A program made the translations under genes and the position numbers. A stretch of 64,000 nucleotides of DNA, from NCBI RefSeq assembly GCF_002237555.1, contig NZ_CP022543.1, positions 17,448-81,447 of the forward strand. Reading direction: 5' to 3'. The notes under the pieces are model-generated. The model was given only the letters and a program-made list of their open reading frames with translations, had not been told where the DNA came from and ran no database searches. Source of the stretch: Antarctobacter heliothermus. Its GTDB lineage: Bacteria; Pseudomonadota; Alphaproteobacteria; Rhodobacterales; Rhodobacteraceae. Below are positions 52,372 through 63,444 of this stretch, piece by piece. Numbering within the stretch: position 1 is the stretch's first letter; every line of letters starts with the position of its first letter.

Positions 52372-55300
52372 TCACAATATGAAATCCGCTGCGGTCATTC
52401 CGGTGACTGCGGCCACGCGGATTTCGGCGTCAACCGTGCCATCGCCGTCAACGTCAAATTGGGCGATTGTCGAGCCCGTAGGTGTTTCGAACAGCCGCAA
52501 TTCGGCCTCCCCAGTAGAGCTGAACCCCGCCGTGCCACGGAAATCGATCACGCCCGCTGTCATGTCCGACACGTCGATCACGTCCACCCCAGTCTCGAAG
52601 TCGATGATCTGGTCGCGTTGGGCTCCCAGACCGGCCTCTTCGGTTGAAGCGAAGACAAAGATGTCGCCGTCCGCCCCACCAATCAACAGATCCAGATCGG
52701 TGCCACCGGACAGACGGTCGGCCCCGCTGCCGCCGCGCAGCACATCGCGCCCGCCCCCGCCCTCCAGGACGTCTGCACCGCCATAGGCATTCAGCGAGTC
52801 GTTGCCATCGTTTCCGGTCAGCACGTTGTTCTGGAAATTTCCCGCGATCAGGTCATCGCCCGCGCCGGTTTCGGCGTTTTCAAAATTGCGGATCGTGTCG
52901 CCGGTCGCCAGCGGGTCTCCCTCGGCCGTGTTGTTCCAAATCCGCAGGGTCATGCCCCCGGTAGCTCCGGAATAGTCAACCGTATCGCTGTCACCGGGCG
53001 AGCCGTCCAACACCTCGGCCCCGGTGTTTCCGATCAGGCGGTCGTCGCCAAGGCCGCCAATCAGAACGTCGGCCCCGTCGCCACCATCAAGCGTGTCATG
53101 GCCGGTACCGCCTCTGAGATCGTCGGCCCCCAGCCCCCCGCGAAGATCATCGTCGCCCGCGGCGCCGTCGAGCAGATCGAGGTCATCTCCGCCGTCAAGA
53201 ACATCCGCCCCGTCAGAGCCGAACAGCGTATCGTTGCCCGCATTGCCCATCAGAACATTGTCCAAGTGGTTGCCTGCGATAAGGTCTCCGCCCGCACCGG
53301 TGCGGGCATTCTCAAAGTTGAGGATCGTGTCGCCGCTGGCAATCGCGTCGCCCGAAACGGTGTTGTTGAACAGTCTGAGGTTGATTGTGCCGGTCGCCGC
53401 AGAGTAATCAAGCGTGTCGCTGCCGCCAGGTGACCCGTCCAGATATTCGATGCCGGATCCGCCGATCAGGTGATCGTTGCCTAAACCTCCTATCATGCTG
53501 TCGGCCCCGTCGCGCCCCTCAAGCGTGTCATTCCCGCCCCGCCCATACAGACCGTTGGCACCCGAATTGCCGATCAGCACGTTGTCCCCGGTGTCGCCAT
53601 TTCCGTTGATGTCGGTTGAGCCGGTCAAGGTCAGGTTTTCGACATGAGGTGCCTTCAAGAACAGGTCATAGCTGAGGGACGACCGCACTTCGTCAGTACC
53701 CTCGCCCGCGCTTTCAACCACGACATCAAGGGCGTCATCCACAAGGAACACATCGTCCCCGGTGCCACCAATCATGCTGTCGGCACCAATGCCCCCGTCC
53801 AGAGTATCATTGCCACCGCGACCGGTCAGAATGTTGATGCCACTGTTGCCCGTCAGCCTATTGCCGGTCTCGTCGCCAAACGCGTTCAGATCTGCGGCAC
53901 CTGTCAGGATGATCGCTTCGACATGCGAACCGGTGGTCAGCAGATCAAAAGAGATTGCCGACCTGATCGTGTCCTCGCCCTGGTCGGTGAATTCGATCAC
54001 GGTGTCGCCTGCGTCGTCGACGTCATACAGATCGTCGCCGAACCCGCCCACCATATGGTCGGCAGCGGTTCCACCATCCAGTGTGTCGTTTCCGTCCCCT
54101 CCGTACAAAGTGTCGGTTTCGGTCCCGCCGAAGAGTGAATCCTGCCCGTCACCCCCGGTCAGGGTATCGTTGTTGGCCCCGCCGTCGAGCGTGTCGTTTC
54201 CGGCGTCTCCCGATAGCGAGTCATTGCCGATGCCCCCGGTCAGGCTGTCATTGCCACGCCCGCCTTCGAGTGTATCGGTTCCGTCATCGCCATGCGCGGT
54301 GTCATTGCCAGAGCCGCCCAGCAGCACGTCACTGGAGCCTCCGCCGACAAGGCTGTCATTGTCCTCGCCGCCAGACAGAACATCAGAGGCCGTCCCACCG
54401 GTCAGCGTATCATCCCCGGCCATACCAAACAGTTTGCTGGAACCGCTGTTGCCGATCAGCTCATCCGCGCCAGCCAAGCCAATCATCGTGTCATTGCCGG
54501 ATAGCCCGTCGATCGTATCGCCACCAGAGGTGCCGATCAGCAGATCGCTGCTTGTTGTCGGGGTGCCCAGCGGAGTGGTTTCAAGCAAAAAGATCGAGCT
54601 CCAGCCCGCGCCGTAATACCCCTCCAACAGAACAAAATCGCCAGTGAACGTGCCGGTCAGCGTAAAGGACACATCGTTTGAGGGATCACCGTCGCCTTCG
54701 ATATCGAGGATCAGCACGGTGTTGCCACCGATCTCGGTGACGGTCAGATCCGCGGTATCCAACTGCCCGGTGCCAGAGATGTGGATCTCATCCTCAGCAG
54801 TGAAATCAGTGATCAGGTCGCCGGATATATTTGCTGCGCTGCTGCGAAAGCTATCCCGACCGGCACCGCTGGTGAGGGTGTCGATCCCCTCGCCGCCGTC
54901 CAGCACATCATTGTCGGAACCGCCGGAAAGACTGTCATTTCCATCCTCGCCATAGAGGTAGTCAACACCGTCGTTGCCCTGAATCGTGTCGTTGTCTTCG
55001 CCGCCGCGCAGATGGTCGTTGCCCGTGCCACCGATCAGGCTGTCGTCGCCCGCGTCGCCATAGGCATAGAGCGCCTCGCTCCCACCCTGAAGCGTGTCAT
55101 TGCCGTCGCCTCCGTACAGGTAGTTGCGACCGACAGTGCCATCCAGATAGTCGTTTCCGGCCTCACCATAGAGACTGTCGCGCCCATCGCCGCCATACAG
55201 GCTGTCATGACCGCCCCCACCATACAGGCGGTCGTTGTCGTCATTGCCGTTGAGCGTGTCGTTGCCGTCGCCGCCATATACAAAGTCGTTGCCCGCGTTG

Positions 55301-58300
55301 CCTTCCAGGCTGTCGTCGCCGTTCTCGCCCAGAAGGCGGTCACTGCCGTCGCCGCCCTGCAACAGGTCGTTGCCGTCCCCACCGTACAGGTAGTCGTTGT
55401 TTTCATTGCCATTCAGCGTGTCATTGCCCGCCCCGCCGATGACCGTGTCATTGCCCGCCAGCGCATTGATCGTCTCTGCATTGGTGGTGCCCACGATGGT
55501 GTCGGCAGAGCTGGTCGCCGCTCCGCTCACCGATGCGCCCGACAGGCGGAGTTCAACGCTTTGGGTGCCGCTGACAATGGGCGTCGTCACAATAAGCGCG
55601 CCTGGATCGGTCAACCCCTGAAGACGCACCGACATGTCCGCCACGCCGTCCATATCAAGATCAACATCGACCACCATGTCGCCGCCGGTCACCGTCAGGG
55701 TGACATCCGCCGCATCGCCGCTCAACTGGCCGCTGAAATAGTAAAAGTTGATCACATCGCCGGTGGAGAAATCGGTGATGCGGCTGCTCAGCTCACCGAT
55801 ATTGACCTGAAAGCTGTCGTCGCCCGTGCCGCCGGTCAGTGTGTCAGCGCCGGTGCTGCCGACCAGCGTGTCATTGTCGGCCCCACCGTCAAGGGAATCG
55901 TCCCCGTCCTGCCCCAACAAGCGGTCGGCACCGATCCCGCCGCGCAAAGTGTCGTCGTCATCCTGGCCAAAGAGCGTGTCATCGCCATCGCCCCCCAGCA
56001 TCAGGTCGGCGCCCGTGCCGCCATCCAGAGAATCGTTGCCGTCATCCCCTTCGAGAGTGTCGTTCCCGACGCCACCATAAAGCGTGTCGTTGTCATCTCC
56101 GCCGGTGAGGCTGTCGTCACCGTTCTCACCATACAGACGGTCGGAACCAGCCTCGCCGTGGATAGTGTCTGCGCCGCCGCCGCCATAGGCGTTGTCATTG
56201 TTCGCCCCGCCAGAGATCAGATCGGCATCGGCCCCACCCAGCAGGGTGTCGTTTCCGTCCTCACCGTTCAGGGTATCGGCCCCGATGCCGCCGACCAGAT
56301 AGTCGTTTTCGCTGCCTCCGCTCAGGCTGTCATCTCCTGCAAGACCCAGCAACCGGTCCGCGCCCGATCCGCCGGCCACCGTGTCACCGCCGTCAAGCCC
56401 GATCACCGTGTCCGCGCCGTCCAACGCATCAAGGCTGTCGGTCCCATTGGTGCCCCAGATCAGGTCATCGCCGCTGGTGGCGGTGCCGGTGCCCGGCAAG
56501 GCGGGGTCCAGCAGAACGATGTCGGTGGTGCCAGAGCTGAACAGGCCCGCCAAGGGGATGAATGTACCCAGATTGGTGCCTTGCAACGTGATGCTCGACA
56601 GGCTGGACCCGTCGCCATAGCGATCGACCGTCACAACGGTATCGACACCGTTGTCCGTCACGGTCATTTGGCTGGCATCCAGTTCGACCGAGGAGAGGCG
56701 CAAAATATCTCCGATCTCGAAATCGGTGATCACATCGCCGTTGAAATGCGCGAAATTGGCAAAGAACAGGTCATTCCCGGTGCCGCCGGTCATGATGTCC
56801 ACGCCGGTATTGGCACGCAGCGTGTCGTCGTCGCTGCCCCCATCCATGACAGCGCCGGAGGAGGAGCTGACAAGGCTGTCATCACCGCTGCCGCCAATCA
56901 GCGTGTCGTTGTTCTGATCCCCGAACAGAGTGTCGTCGCCGATCCCGCCGTTCAGGCTGTCATCGCCGGTGCCGCCATGCAAGACATCATCACCGCTGCC
57001 ACCGATCAGCGTGTCGTCGCCCAGATCCCCGTTGAGCGTGTCATTGTCATCATCGCCCGACAAGCTGTCATTGCCGTCACCGCCATTCAGAACGTCAGTG
57101 CCGGTGCCGCCGGACAGGTCATCGGCTGCGTCCCCACCGCTCAGCGTGTCATGGCCATCACCGCCGTCCAGCGTATCGCGACCTTCGTCGCCAAAGAGGT
57201 CGTCATTGTCGTCGCCGCCGGTCAGGCTGTCGTTGCCCGTCCCGCCAATCAAAGTGTCCAACCCGACGCCGCCCGACAGCACATCATCCAGCCCGCCACC
57301 GAACAGTTGGTCGTTGCCCGCGTCGCCGGCGAGGGTGTCCGACCCATCCAGACCGACGATCACATCGTTGCCGTCCAAACCGTTCAGAACGTCATCCGAT
57401 TGCGTGCCAAACAGCGCGTCGTTTCCGGTGGTCGCCGTGCCGGAACCGGTAAAGGGCACAACGACAATATCGTAGTTGCTTGCGCCAGACACACCGTAAA
57501 GCGGCACCAGCAGGCCGCCGAAATTGGTCCCGTTGAGGGTGATTTCCACACTGTAAAGCCGGTTGTAGTAATCGCGATACGAGAATTCGACCGTCGTGTC
57601 GGTGCCGTCGTCGCTAAAGATGAATTCTGCGTCGGCGGACAGGCCTGTCAGCCGGATGGTGTCTTCTACACCGAAATCCGTGATGACAGTGTTGCTGAGA
57701 TAGCTGCTGGCGCTGCTGGACGTCCCCTCAAAGATATCCGCCCCGGCGCCACCGGTCAGCGTGTCGTTTGCCGCGCCCAGGATCGTGTCATCGCCATCAC
57801 CACCGTCCAGAATATCCGTCGCAGAGTTGCGGCCATCAATGCGGTCATCGCCATCGCCGCCGCGCATGGTGTTGTCGCCATGCTCGGCTGCCAGATAGTC
57901 GTCGCCATCGCCCCCGATCAGCGTATTGTTCCCTTCGCCGCCAAGAAGATAGTCGTCGCCTGCGTTGCCTTCCAGGCTGTCGTCGCCATCGTCCCCATAC
58001 AGGTTGTCGTTGCCTTCGCCGCCGATCAGAGTGTCATTGTCCGACCCGCCATACAGGGTGTCATTGCCATCGCCCCCGTCGATGGAATCGTCGCCAAGAC
58101 TGCCCGTGACATTATCGTTGCCCGCCTCGCCCAACATCGTGTCATTGCCGCTGGCCCCGTAAAGCGTGTCTCCTCCGGCACCGCCCTCCAGCAGGTTGTT
58201 GCCCGCCGAAGCATACAGCCGGTCGCTATCGTCGCCGCCCCGGATCGTGTCGTTGCCTTGATCCCCATACAGCGTGTCACGGCCCTTCCCGCCGTCGATC

Positions 58301-61208
58301 ACGTCATCGTTGTTGCCGCCAGAGATGTAATCATTGTCATCGCCACCCAGCAGCGTGTCGTTGCCATCTTCACCACGGAGGTTGTCCTGACCGCTGCCGC
58401 CGGAAATCTCGTCATCACCCGCGCGCCCATAAAGCACGTCATTATTACCAAAGCCGAAAATGACGTCGTCATCGGCCCCGCCGTACAGAGTGTTGTATCC
58501 GTCATCGCCCAGCAGGACCTGCCCGCTGGCCTGAACCATCAGGATTTCTGTCGCGGTCGCGCTTTGCCCCGGCACCGCAATGCCGGAACGGGTGATAAAG
58601 CTCCCGGTGAAAACCCCGTTCAGGGTAAAGGCCACATCGGTCTGGCCGTCGCCGGACAGATCCAGTTCCACGGTGGTGTCGGTGCCATTGTTGGACACAG
58701 TGACAGCCGAAAGGTCAAAGGTCTGACCCAGAACGCGGATCCGCTCGTAGGCTTCGAAATCGGTGATCACGTCGCCGTTCAGATCATCAGAGCTGGCCTC
58801 ATAGAGATCCAGCCCGTCACCGCCGGCGAGTGTGTCATGGCCCGATCCGCCGATCAGAACATCTTCGCCGTCGTCCCCTAGCAGCACATCAGTGCCAGAG
58901 CCGCCGAGCAGCACATCCAGACCGGAACCGCCGATCAGGCTGTCCGCACCCGCGCCGCCCAACAGAGTGTCGGCCTCGGACCCGCCGTCCAGCGTGTCAT
59001 CGCCTGCGTCGCCTGCCAGAACATCAGATCCGTCGCCGCCCAGAAGGGAATCGCCGTCTGCCCCGCCATAAATCCGATCCTCGCCGATGCCGCCTTCGAC
59101 CGTGTCCGCGCCATCACCGCCCAGAACAGTGTCATTGCCGGTCAGGGCGTCGATGCTATCCGCCCCTGTGGTCCCAGTGATCCAATCCGATCCGGCGGTT
59201 GCAGTGACCGCCACCGGGGGCGCTATGACCAGATCGGTCGTACCCGTCTGTGACAACTCTGGCAGCGCCACCAGGTCGGTTATGATCCCGTCCATGGTCA
59301 GGGTGATGTCATCCGCCGGATCACCGTTAGCGCCTATGTCCACCGTGATCTGAGTGTTGCCGGACACATAGGTCACGGTGATGTCGGACGCCATCAACAC
59401 CCCCGACAGACGCAGCACGTCACCCACCGAGAAATCCGTGATCCGGTCGCCGTCCAGCTCTGCGGCTGTGCCGGTGAAGATGTCATTGCCGCTGTCACCG
59501 GTCAGTGTGTCGAGACCCAGACCGCCGTTCAGCTCATCATTGCCTCCGCCGCCGATCAGGCTGTCGGCGTCGCCCTCTCCATACAGCCGGTCGGCGTCAT
59601 CGCCGCCATCCAAGGTATCATTGCCGTCGCCGCCATACAGCCGGTCAAACAGGGCGTTGCCGAACAGGCTGTCATTGTCCGCGCCGCCATACAGGTAGTC
59701 GGAATCGTCCCCCCCGCGCAGAACGTCGTCGCCGTCATCGCCAAGAAGCGTGTCGTTGCCTGCTTCGCCCCAGAGACTGTCGTTCTCGGTGCCGCCAGAG
59801 ACGTAGTCATTGCCTTCACCGCCGATCAGTTGATCAAGGCCTGTGCTCCCGTACAGTGTGTCGTTGCCGTCATCCCCCCAAAGAGTGTCGTCACCTGTCT
59901 CACCAAAGAGACTGTCCGCATCATCCCCCCCCAAGAGCTGATCGTCGCCGATGCCACCGAACAGCCGGTCCACACCGCTGTTGCCAAACAGGGTATCGTT
60001 ACCTTCGTCGCCATAAAGCGAATCCTGACCCTCACCGCCCGAGAGCTGGTCGTCGGCCTCATCGCCATAGAGCGTGTCATCGCCCTCATCCCCGAACATC
60101 AGGTCCGTGCCTTCGCCGCCCGAAAGACCGTCGTTCCCATCGCCACCATAGAGAACGTCACGCCCGGTCCCGCCAAAGATCACGTCATCGCCGCTGCCGC
60201 CCCAGACCGTGTCATCGCCGATCCACCCGCTGAGCACATCGTCGCCCGCATCGCCCGAAATCTGGTCGTCACCCTGATCGCCCAGTAGGCTGTCGTCGCC
60301 GTCGCCGCCCATAAGCAGGTCATTGCCGTCAAAGCCGCGCAGCAGATCCGCGCCTGCCTCCCCGATCAACAGGTCGCCGCCAGAGCCGCCCTCGACGCTG
60401 TCATCCCCATCGCCAGCCAACACCACATCGGCCCCGTCCCCCGCGATCACGCTATCCGCGCCATCGCCCATCAGGTACCGCTCAGCCCCGGCGGTGCCGG
60501 TAAAGGAATCGTCGTCCGTGGTGCCCGGCACATCCGTATGGCCACCAGCCAGTTGCACGGCGGTGAAGCCATCGCCGCGATAGACAAACAATCCGCTCGA
60601 CAGAAGGCCGCCCAGCGTCAACGTCACATCCGCCACACTGTCCATATCAAGGTCGATGCTGAGTTGCGTATTGCCGCCGATCGCCGACAACGTCACGTCC
60701 GCCGCGCCAAAGGACGCGCCTTGAACCACAATCGTGTCGAGACCCTGAAAATCGGCAATCATGTCGGTGTTCAGATCTTCGGCCGTGCCCACAAAAAGGT
60801 CAGCGCCAAGCCCGCCTTCAAAATAGTCCCCATCCGGGCCACCGATCAGCAGGTCGTCGCCATCGCCGCCTAGCAGATCGTCACTGCCAGAACCACCATC
60901 CAGCCGGTCCGCATCATCCCCACCGGTCAGCAAGTCGGTTCCGCTGCCGCCATAGAGCGTATCAAACCCGGCTCCAGCGTTCAGGACATCGTCATCCTCG
61001 TCGCCCAAAAGCAGATCGTTTCCCGCATTGCCATAGAGCACGTCATTGCCGCCCCCCCCGAGAGGCCGTCATTTTGATCGCCACCGGACATGGTGTCATT
61101 TCCAGCGTCACCAAAAAGCGTATCGGCCCCGACCAGCCCCGAAATCGAGTCCGCGTCTGTTGTGCCCTGCAATAGGTTTGCGCCATTGTCTCCGGTAATC
61201 ACAGCCAT
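52372..61208 (-). pseudogene. Giant RTX (hemolysin-type calcium-binding repeat) protein, frameshifted near its start
   Basis: The gene starts at ATG 61208 (MAVITGDNGANLLQG) and reads about 50 codons before a run of eight G (complement of 61054-61061) shifts the frame; nine would restore GGGND. The rest, from 61041, is one open frame of 2,889 codons. It consists of hundreds of GGxGxDxLx nonapeptides in blocks separated by about seven spacer modules containing ITDF-type segments, plus two [12 protein letters not shown] and two [12 protein letters not shown] modules. The last 100 residues (GDIFVFAS...[17 protein letters not shown]) match the serralysin-type C-terminal domain that precedes the type I secretion signal. 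Probably a secreted adhesin or surface protein; no catalytic domain or T1SS genes are visible. The frameshift could be a sequencing error. Confidence 0.85.
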
Positions 61209-61294
61209 GGTCAGTCCCGCTCAGTTTAATCGGACCTACTATTTAGCCAAACTGCTTCAAGTTCCATACTCTTTTGGGATCAAACACCTGGAGC

Positions 61295-62110
61295 GGTGTT
61301 GTCACATTAACGGGCCTGAGGTTACTGATTCATTGATCTCGTCTTAGGCGATGCCGATGCAGACAGAGATAAGCAGCTACAAACGCCATCGGTTTCCGCC
61401 CCAGATCATTGCTCATGTTGTCTGGCTCTACGTCCGGTTCAACTTGAGCCTGCGCGAGGTCGAGGAGATGATGCTGGCACGTGGCGTGGACGTTTCGTAT
61501 GAGACGATCCGGCGCTGGACCGTCAAGTTCGGCCCCCTGATCGCCCACGTTCTTCGGCGACGGCAACCGCGCCTCAGCGATGTCTGGCACCTAGACGAAG
61601 TCGTCGTGAAGATCGCGGGCCGATCTTACTGGCTGTGGCGTGCCGTCGACCAACACGGCGTTGTTCGTGAGGAGATCCTGCAATCGAGACGAGACAAGCG
61701 CGCGGCGAAGCGGCTTTTGGTCAAGCTGATGAAACGCTGGGGCGTCGTTCCCAAAAGGATAATTACGGACAAACTGCGATCCTACGGCGCCGCCAAGCGC
61801 GAGGTCGCGCCTGGTCTTGATCATTGGTCACACAAGGGGCTCGACAACCGAGCGGAGAACAGCCACCTGCCCTTCAGGAAACGAGAGCGAGGAATGCAAG
61901 GCTTCCGATCGCCTGGTGGATTGCAACGCTTCGTCTCCATGCAGTCCGCAACCCGAAATTCCTTCTCCGTCCCAGCCCGCCGTCGTTCCGCTCTTACCAT
62001 ACGCTACCATCGGCTCGAAGCTTTCGAGGCGTGGGAAACCGCAGCAAACGTCGCTTGATGCGCCATCAGTATCCTAACCTGCAGACAGGGCAAGTTAATG
62101 TGACAACACC
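61295..62110 (+). mobile_element. IS6-type element upstream of the RTX gene (intact, 816 bp)
   Basis: The terminal repeats are GGTGTTGTCACATTAAC at 61295 and its complement ending at 62110. It carries a complete transposase. Its flanks CCTGGAGC and CTCATGGG do not match. With the partial copy at 51796 it brackets the RTX gene in direct orientation, so the RTX segment looks like IS6-mobilised cargo. Confidence 0.88.
61351..62058 (+). CDS. IS6-type transposase (RTX-flanking IS)
   Basis: A 235-aa DDE transposase starting MPMQTEISSYKRHRFPPQIIAHVVWLYVRF. The motifs are VWHLDEVVVKIAG, RIITDKLRSYGAAKRE and the C-terminal HKGLDNRAENSHLPFRKRER with the catalytic Glu. It is a different branch from the four 809-bp copies on this window. 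Confidence 0.92.
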   Translation: MPMQTEISSYKRHRFPPQIIAHVVWLYVRFNLSLREVEEMMLARGVDVSYETIRRWTVKFGPLIAHVLRRRQPRLSDVWHLDEVVVKIAGRSYWLWRAVDQHGVVREEILQSRRDKRAAKRLLVKLMKRWGVVPKRIITDKLRSYGAAKREVAPGLDHWSHKGLDNRAENSHLPFRKRERGMQGFRSPGGLQRFVSMQSATRNSFSVPARRRSALTIRYHRLEAFEAWETAANVA

Positions 62111-62305
62111 CTCATGGGTCCATATCCAGAGTGTGTCCCCTTCTTCGATATCCGTGGGAGACTTGCCGCCGCCACGCTTCGGCAAGACAACACCCTTGTC
62201 GGGAAGTTGGACGATCTCACCCTTCTGCCAGTCTCCGACCTTCGGCCGACTGATGCCGCTGGAGCAATGGGTCTTGCTATTCACCTTGAGAAGAAAGCTA
62301 CGCAT
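62111..62305 (-). pseudogene. N-terminal fragment of an unknown gene, cut by IS6
   Basis: From ATG 62305 the minus strand encodes MRSFLLKVNSKTHCSSGISR ... GDTLWIWTHEG (about 65 residues) before running into the IS terminal repeat at 62110. The first part resembles small EVE/PUA-like or restriction-type proteins only loosely, so I name no family. The missing 3' part is not elsewhere in the window. Confidence 0.5.
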
Positions 62306-62418
62306 GTCTGTCTTTCGGGTTGGGTGATTAAGGGATGGGATCGCCGTAGAGAGTCGGCAAGCGCGACTATAGGGCCAGTTTCAATTGGGATGCTGACCGG
62401 CTCCGCCGACACTGGGCG

Positions 62419-62898
62419 TCATTGCTGATCGACCGGCGCTGCCCGCTCGATCAGGTCATCCCAGTCGGTCGGAGGATCTCCCGCCGCAAGGCGCTTCTGG
62501 AAGACTCTGTAGGCGTCGGTCTTGCTGCCGTAGGCCCTCTTGTTGTTCTCGTCGTTCACCCAGCCATAGATGATGATCTTGGACTTCGTGTCGTAGCGGA
62601 AGAAGAGGCGGAACTGCTGCAGGAACTTCGCCCGTTTCCAGACACGGTGTTCCGGCCCGATCGTGTTGCCGAGATCGAACACAGGGGAGGTCGGATCCGT
62701 TGGTATGACTTCCTTGGTCAGCTTCTCAATGGCCGCCAGGATTTTCGTGGGTGCCTTCTTCCTGTAGGTCTCGGGATGCTTCTCTCTGAGCCCCTCGACG
62801 ATCGCGACGAGATCCTCGTAGCCTTCCGCGAAGGCTGGATCCTGCAGCAGGGTCCAGCCATTGACGACCAGCGCGCCGGGAACCTGGGCTTCGCTCAT
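62419..62898 (-). CDS. yhaV: YhaV-family toxin
   Basis: A 159-aa RelE-superfamily ribonuclease toxin. Family marks are LVVNGWTLLQDPAF, LGNTIGPEHRVWKRAKFLQQFRLFFRYD, IIYGWVNDENNKRAYGSKTDAYRVF and DPPTDWDDL, all in the known order. It overlaps the PrlF-like antitoxin gene upstream by ATGA. It cuts mRNA and is held inactive by PrlF. Confidence 0.9.
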   Translation of the reverse strand: MSEAQVPGALVVNGWTLLQDPAFAEGYEDLVAIVEGLREKHPETYRKKAPTKILAAIEKLTKEVIPTDPTSPVFDLGNTIGPEHRVWKRAKFLQQFRLFFRYDTKSKIIIYGWVNDENNKRAYGSKTDAYRVFQKRLAAGDPPTDWDDLIERAAPVDQQ

Positions 62899-63224
62899 TC
62901 GTCGTCGAGCGGCGCGTCCAGATCGACGTCCATCCCGTCGACCAGTTCCGCGGCGCGGCGGCTGGTTTCACCGCCGAAGGGCTTCAATCGCTGCGGGTTG
63001 TTGACCATCTCGCGTTCGAGGAAGCCCAGGAAGGCCTGCACCGCAGGATCAACCTGGTCGCCCTGAGGCTTGGCCTTTTCCAGGATCACCTGGCCGCCCC
63101 GGATGACGTAGGCGATTTTGTCGCGTTTGCCGAGGTGCAAGGCTCTTCGCACCGCGGCCGGCACGGTGTTCTGATACTTGTCTGTCAGGGTCGCTTCGAA
63201 GCGGGGGGCTTGCACGTCGCTCAT
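62895..63224 (-). CDS. prlF: PrlF/SohA-family antitoxin (AbrB-type)
   Basis: A 109-aa antitoxin with a swapped-hairpin AbrB domain at the start (ATLTDKYQNTVPAAVRRALHLGKRDKIAYVIRGGQVIL) and a longer helical tail (VDPAVQAFLGFLEREM) that binds YhaV. The ATG is preceded by GAGGAGCACCGAC. It is cotranscribed with yhaV and likely represses their promoter. Confidence 0.88.
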   Translation of the reverse strand: MSDVQAPRFEATLTDKYQNTVPAAVRRALHLGKRDKIAYVIRGGQVILEKAKPQGDQVDPAVQAFLGFLEREMVNNPQRLKPFGGETSRRAAELVDGMDVDLDAPLDDE

Positions 63225-63444
63225 GTCGGTGCTCCTCGAAAAAGGTTACGCCGCAAGGTAATGCGAAACCATTACCTTTTCAAGGGTCGGAGAGAAAGCG
63301 CTATTGTTGGCAGCTGCCAACGACAATCGGCTTGGATGCGGAGCTTTCCGGGCGTTAAACCCACATGGGAAAATGAACGTGAATTCATTGCGAAGTTACC
63401 TTACCTCTTCCTGCATGACATTGTGAATTGAGAAGGACACTTCC

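Noticed and set aside
54781..58881. Very long open frame (1,366 codons) on the plus strand
   Set aside because: It is the antisense shadow of the RTX repeats. The repeated GGxGxDxL codons lack complementary stops, and the Val/Ala/Ile-rich translation has no family resemblance.
52700..61000. Dense short repeats that could suggest a CRISPR array or satellite DNA
   Set aside because: The period is that of RTX nonapeptides in one long open frame, the units vary in sequence and there are no regular spacers.
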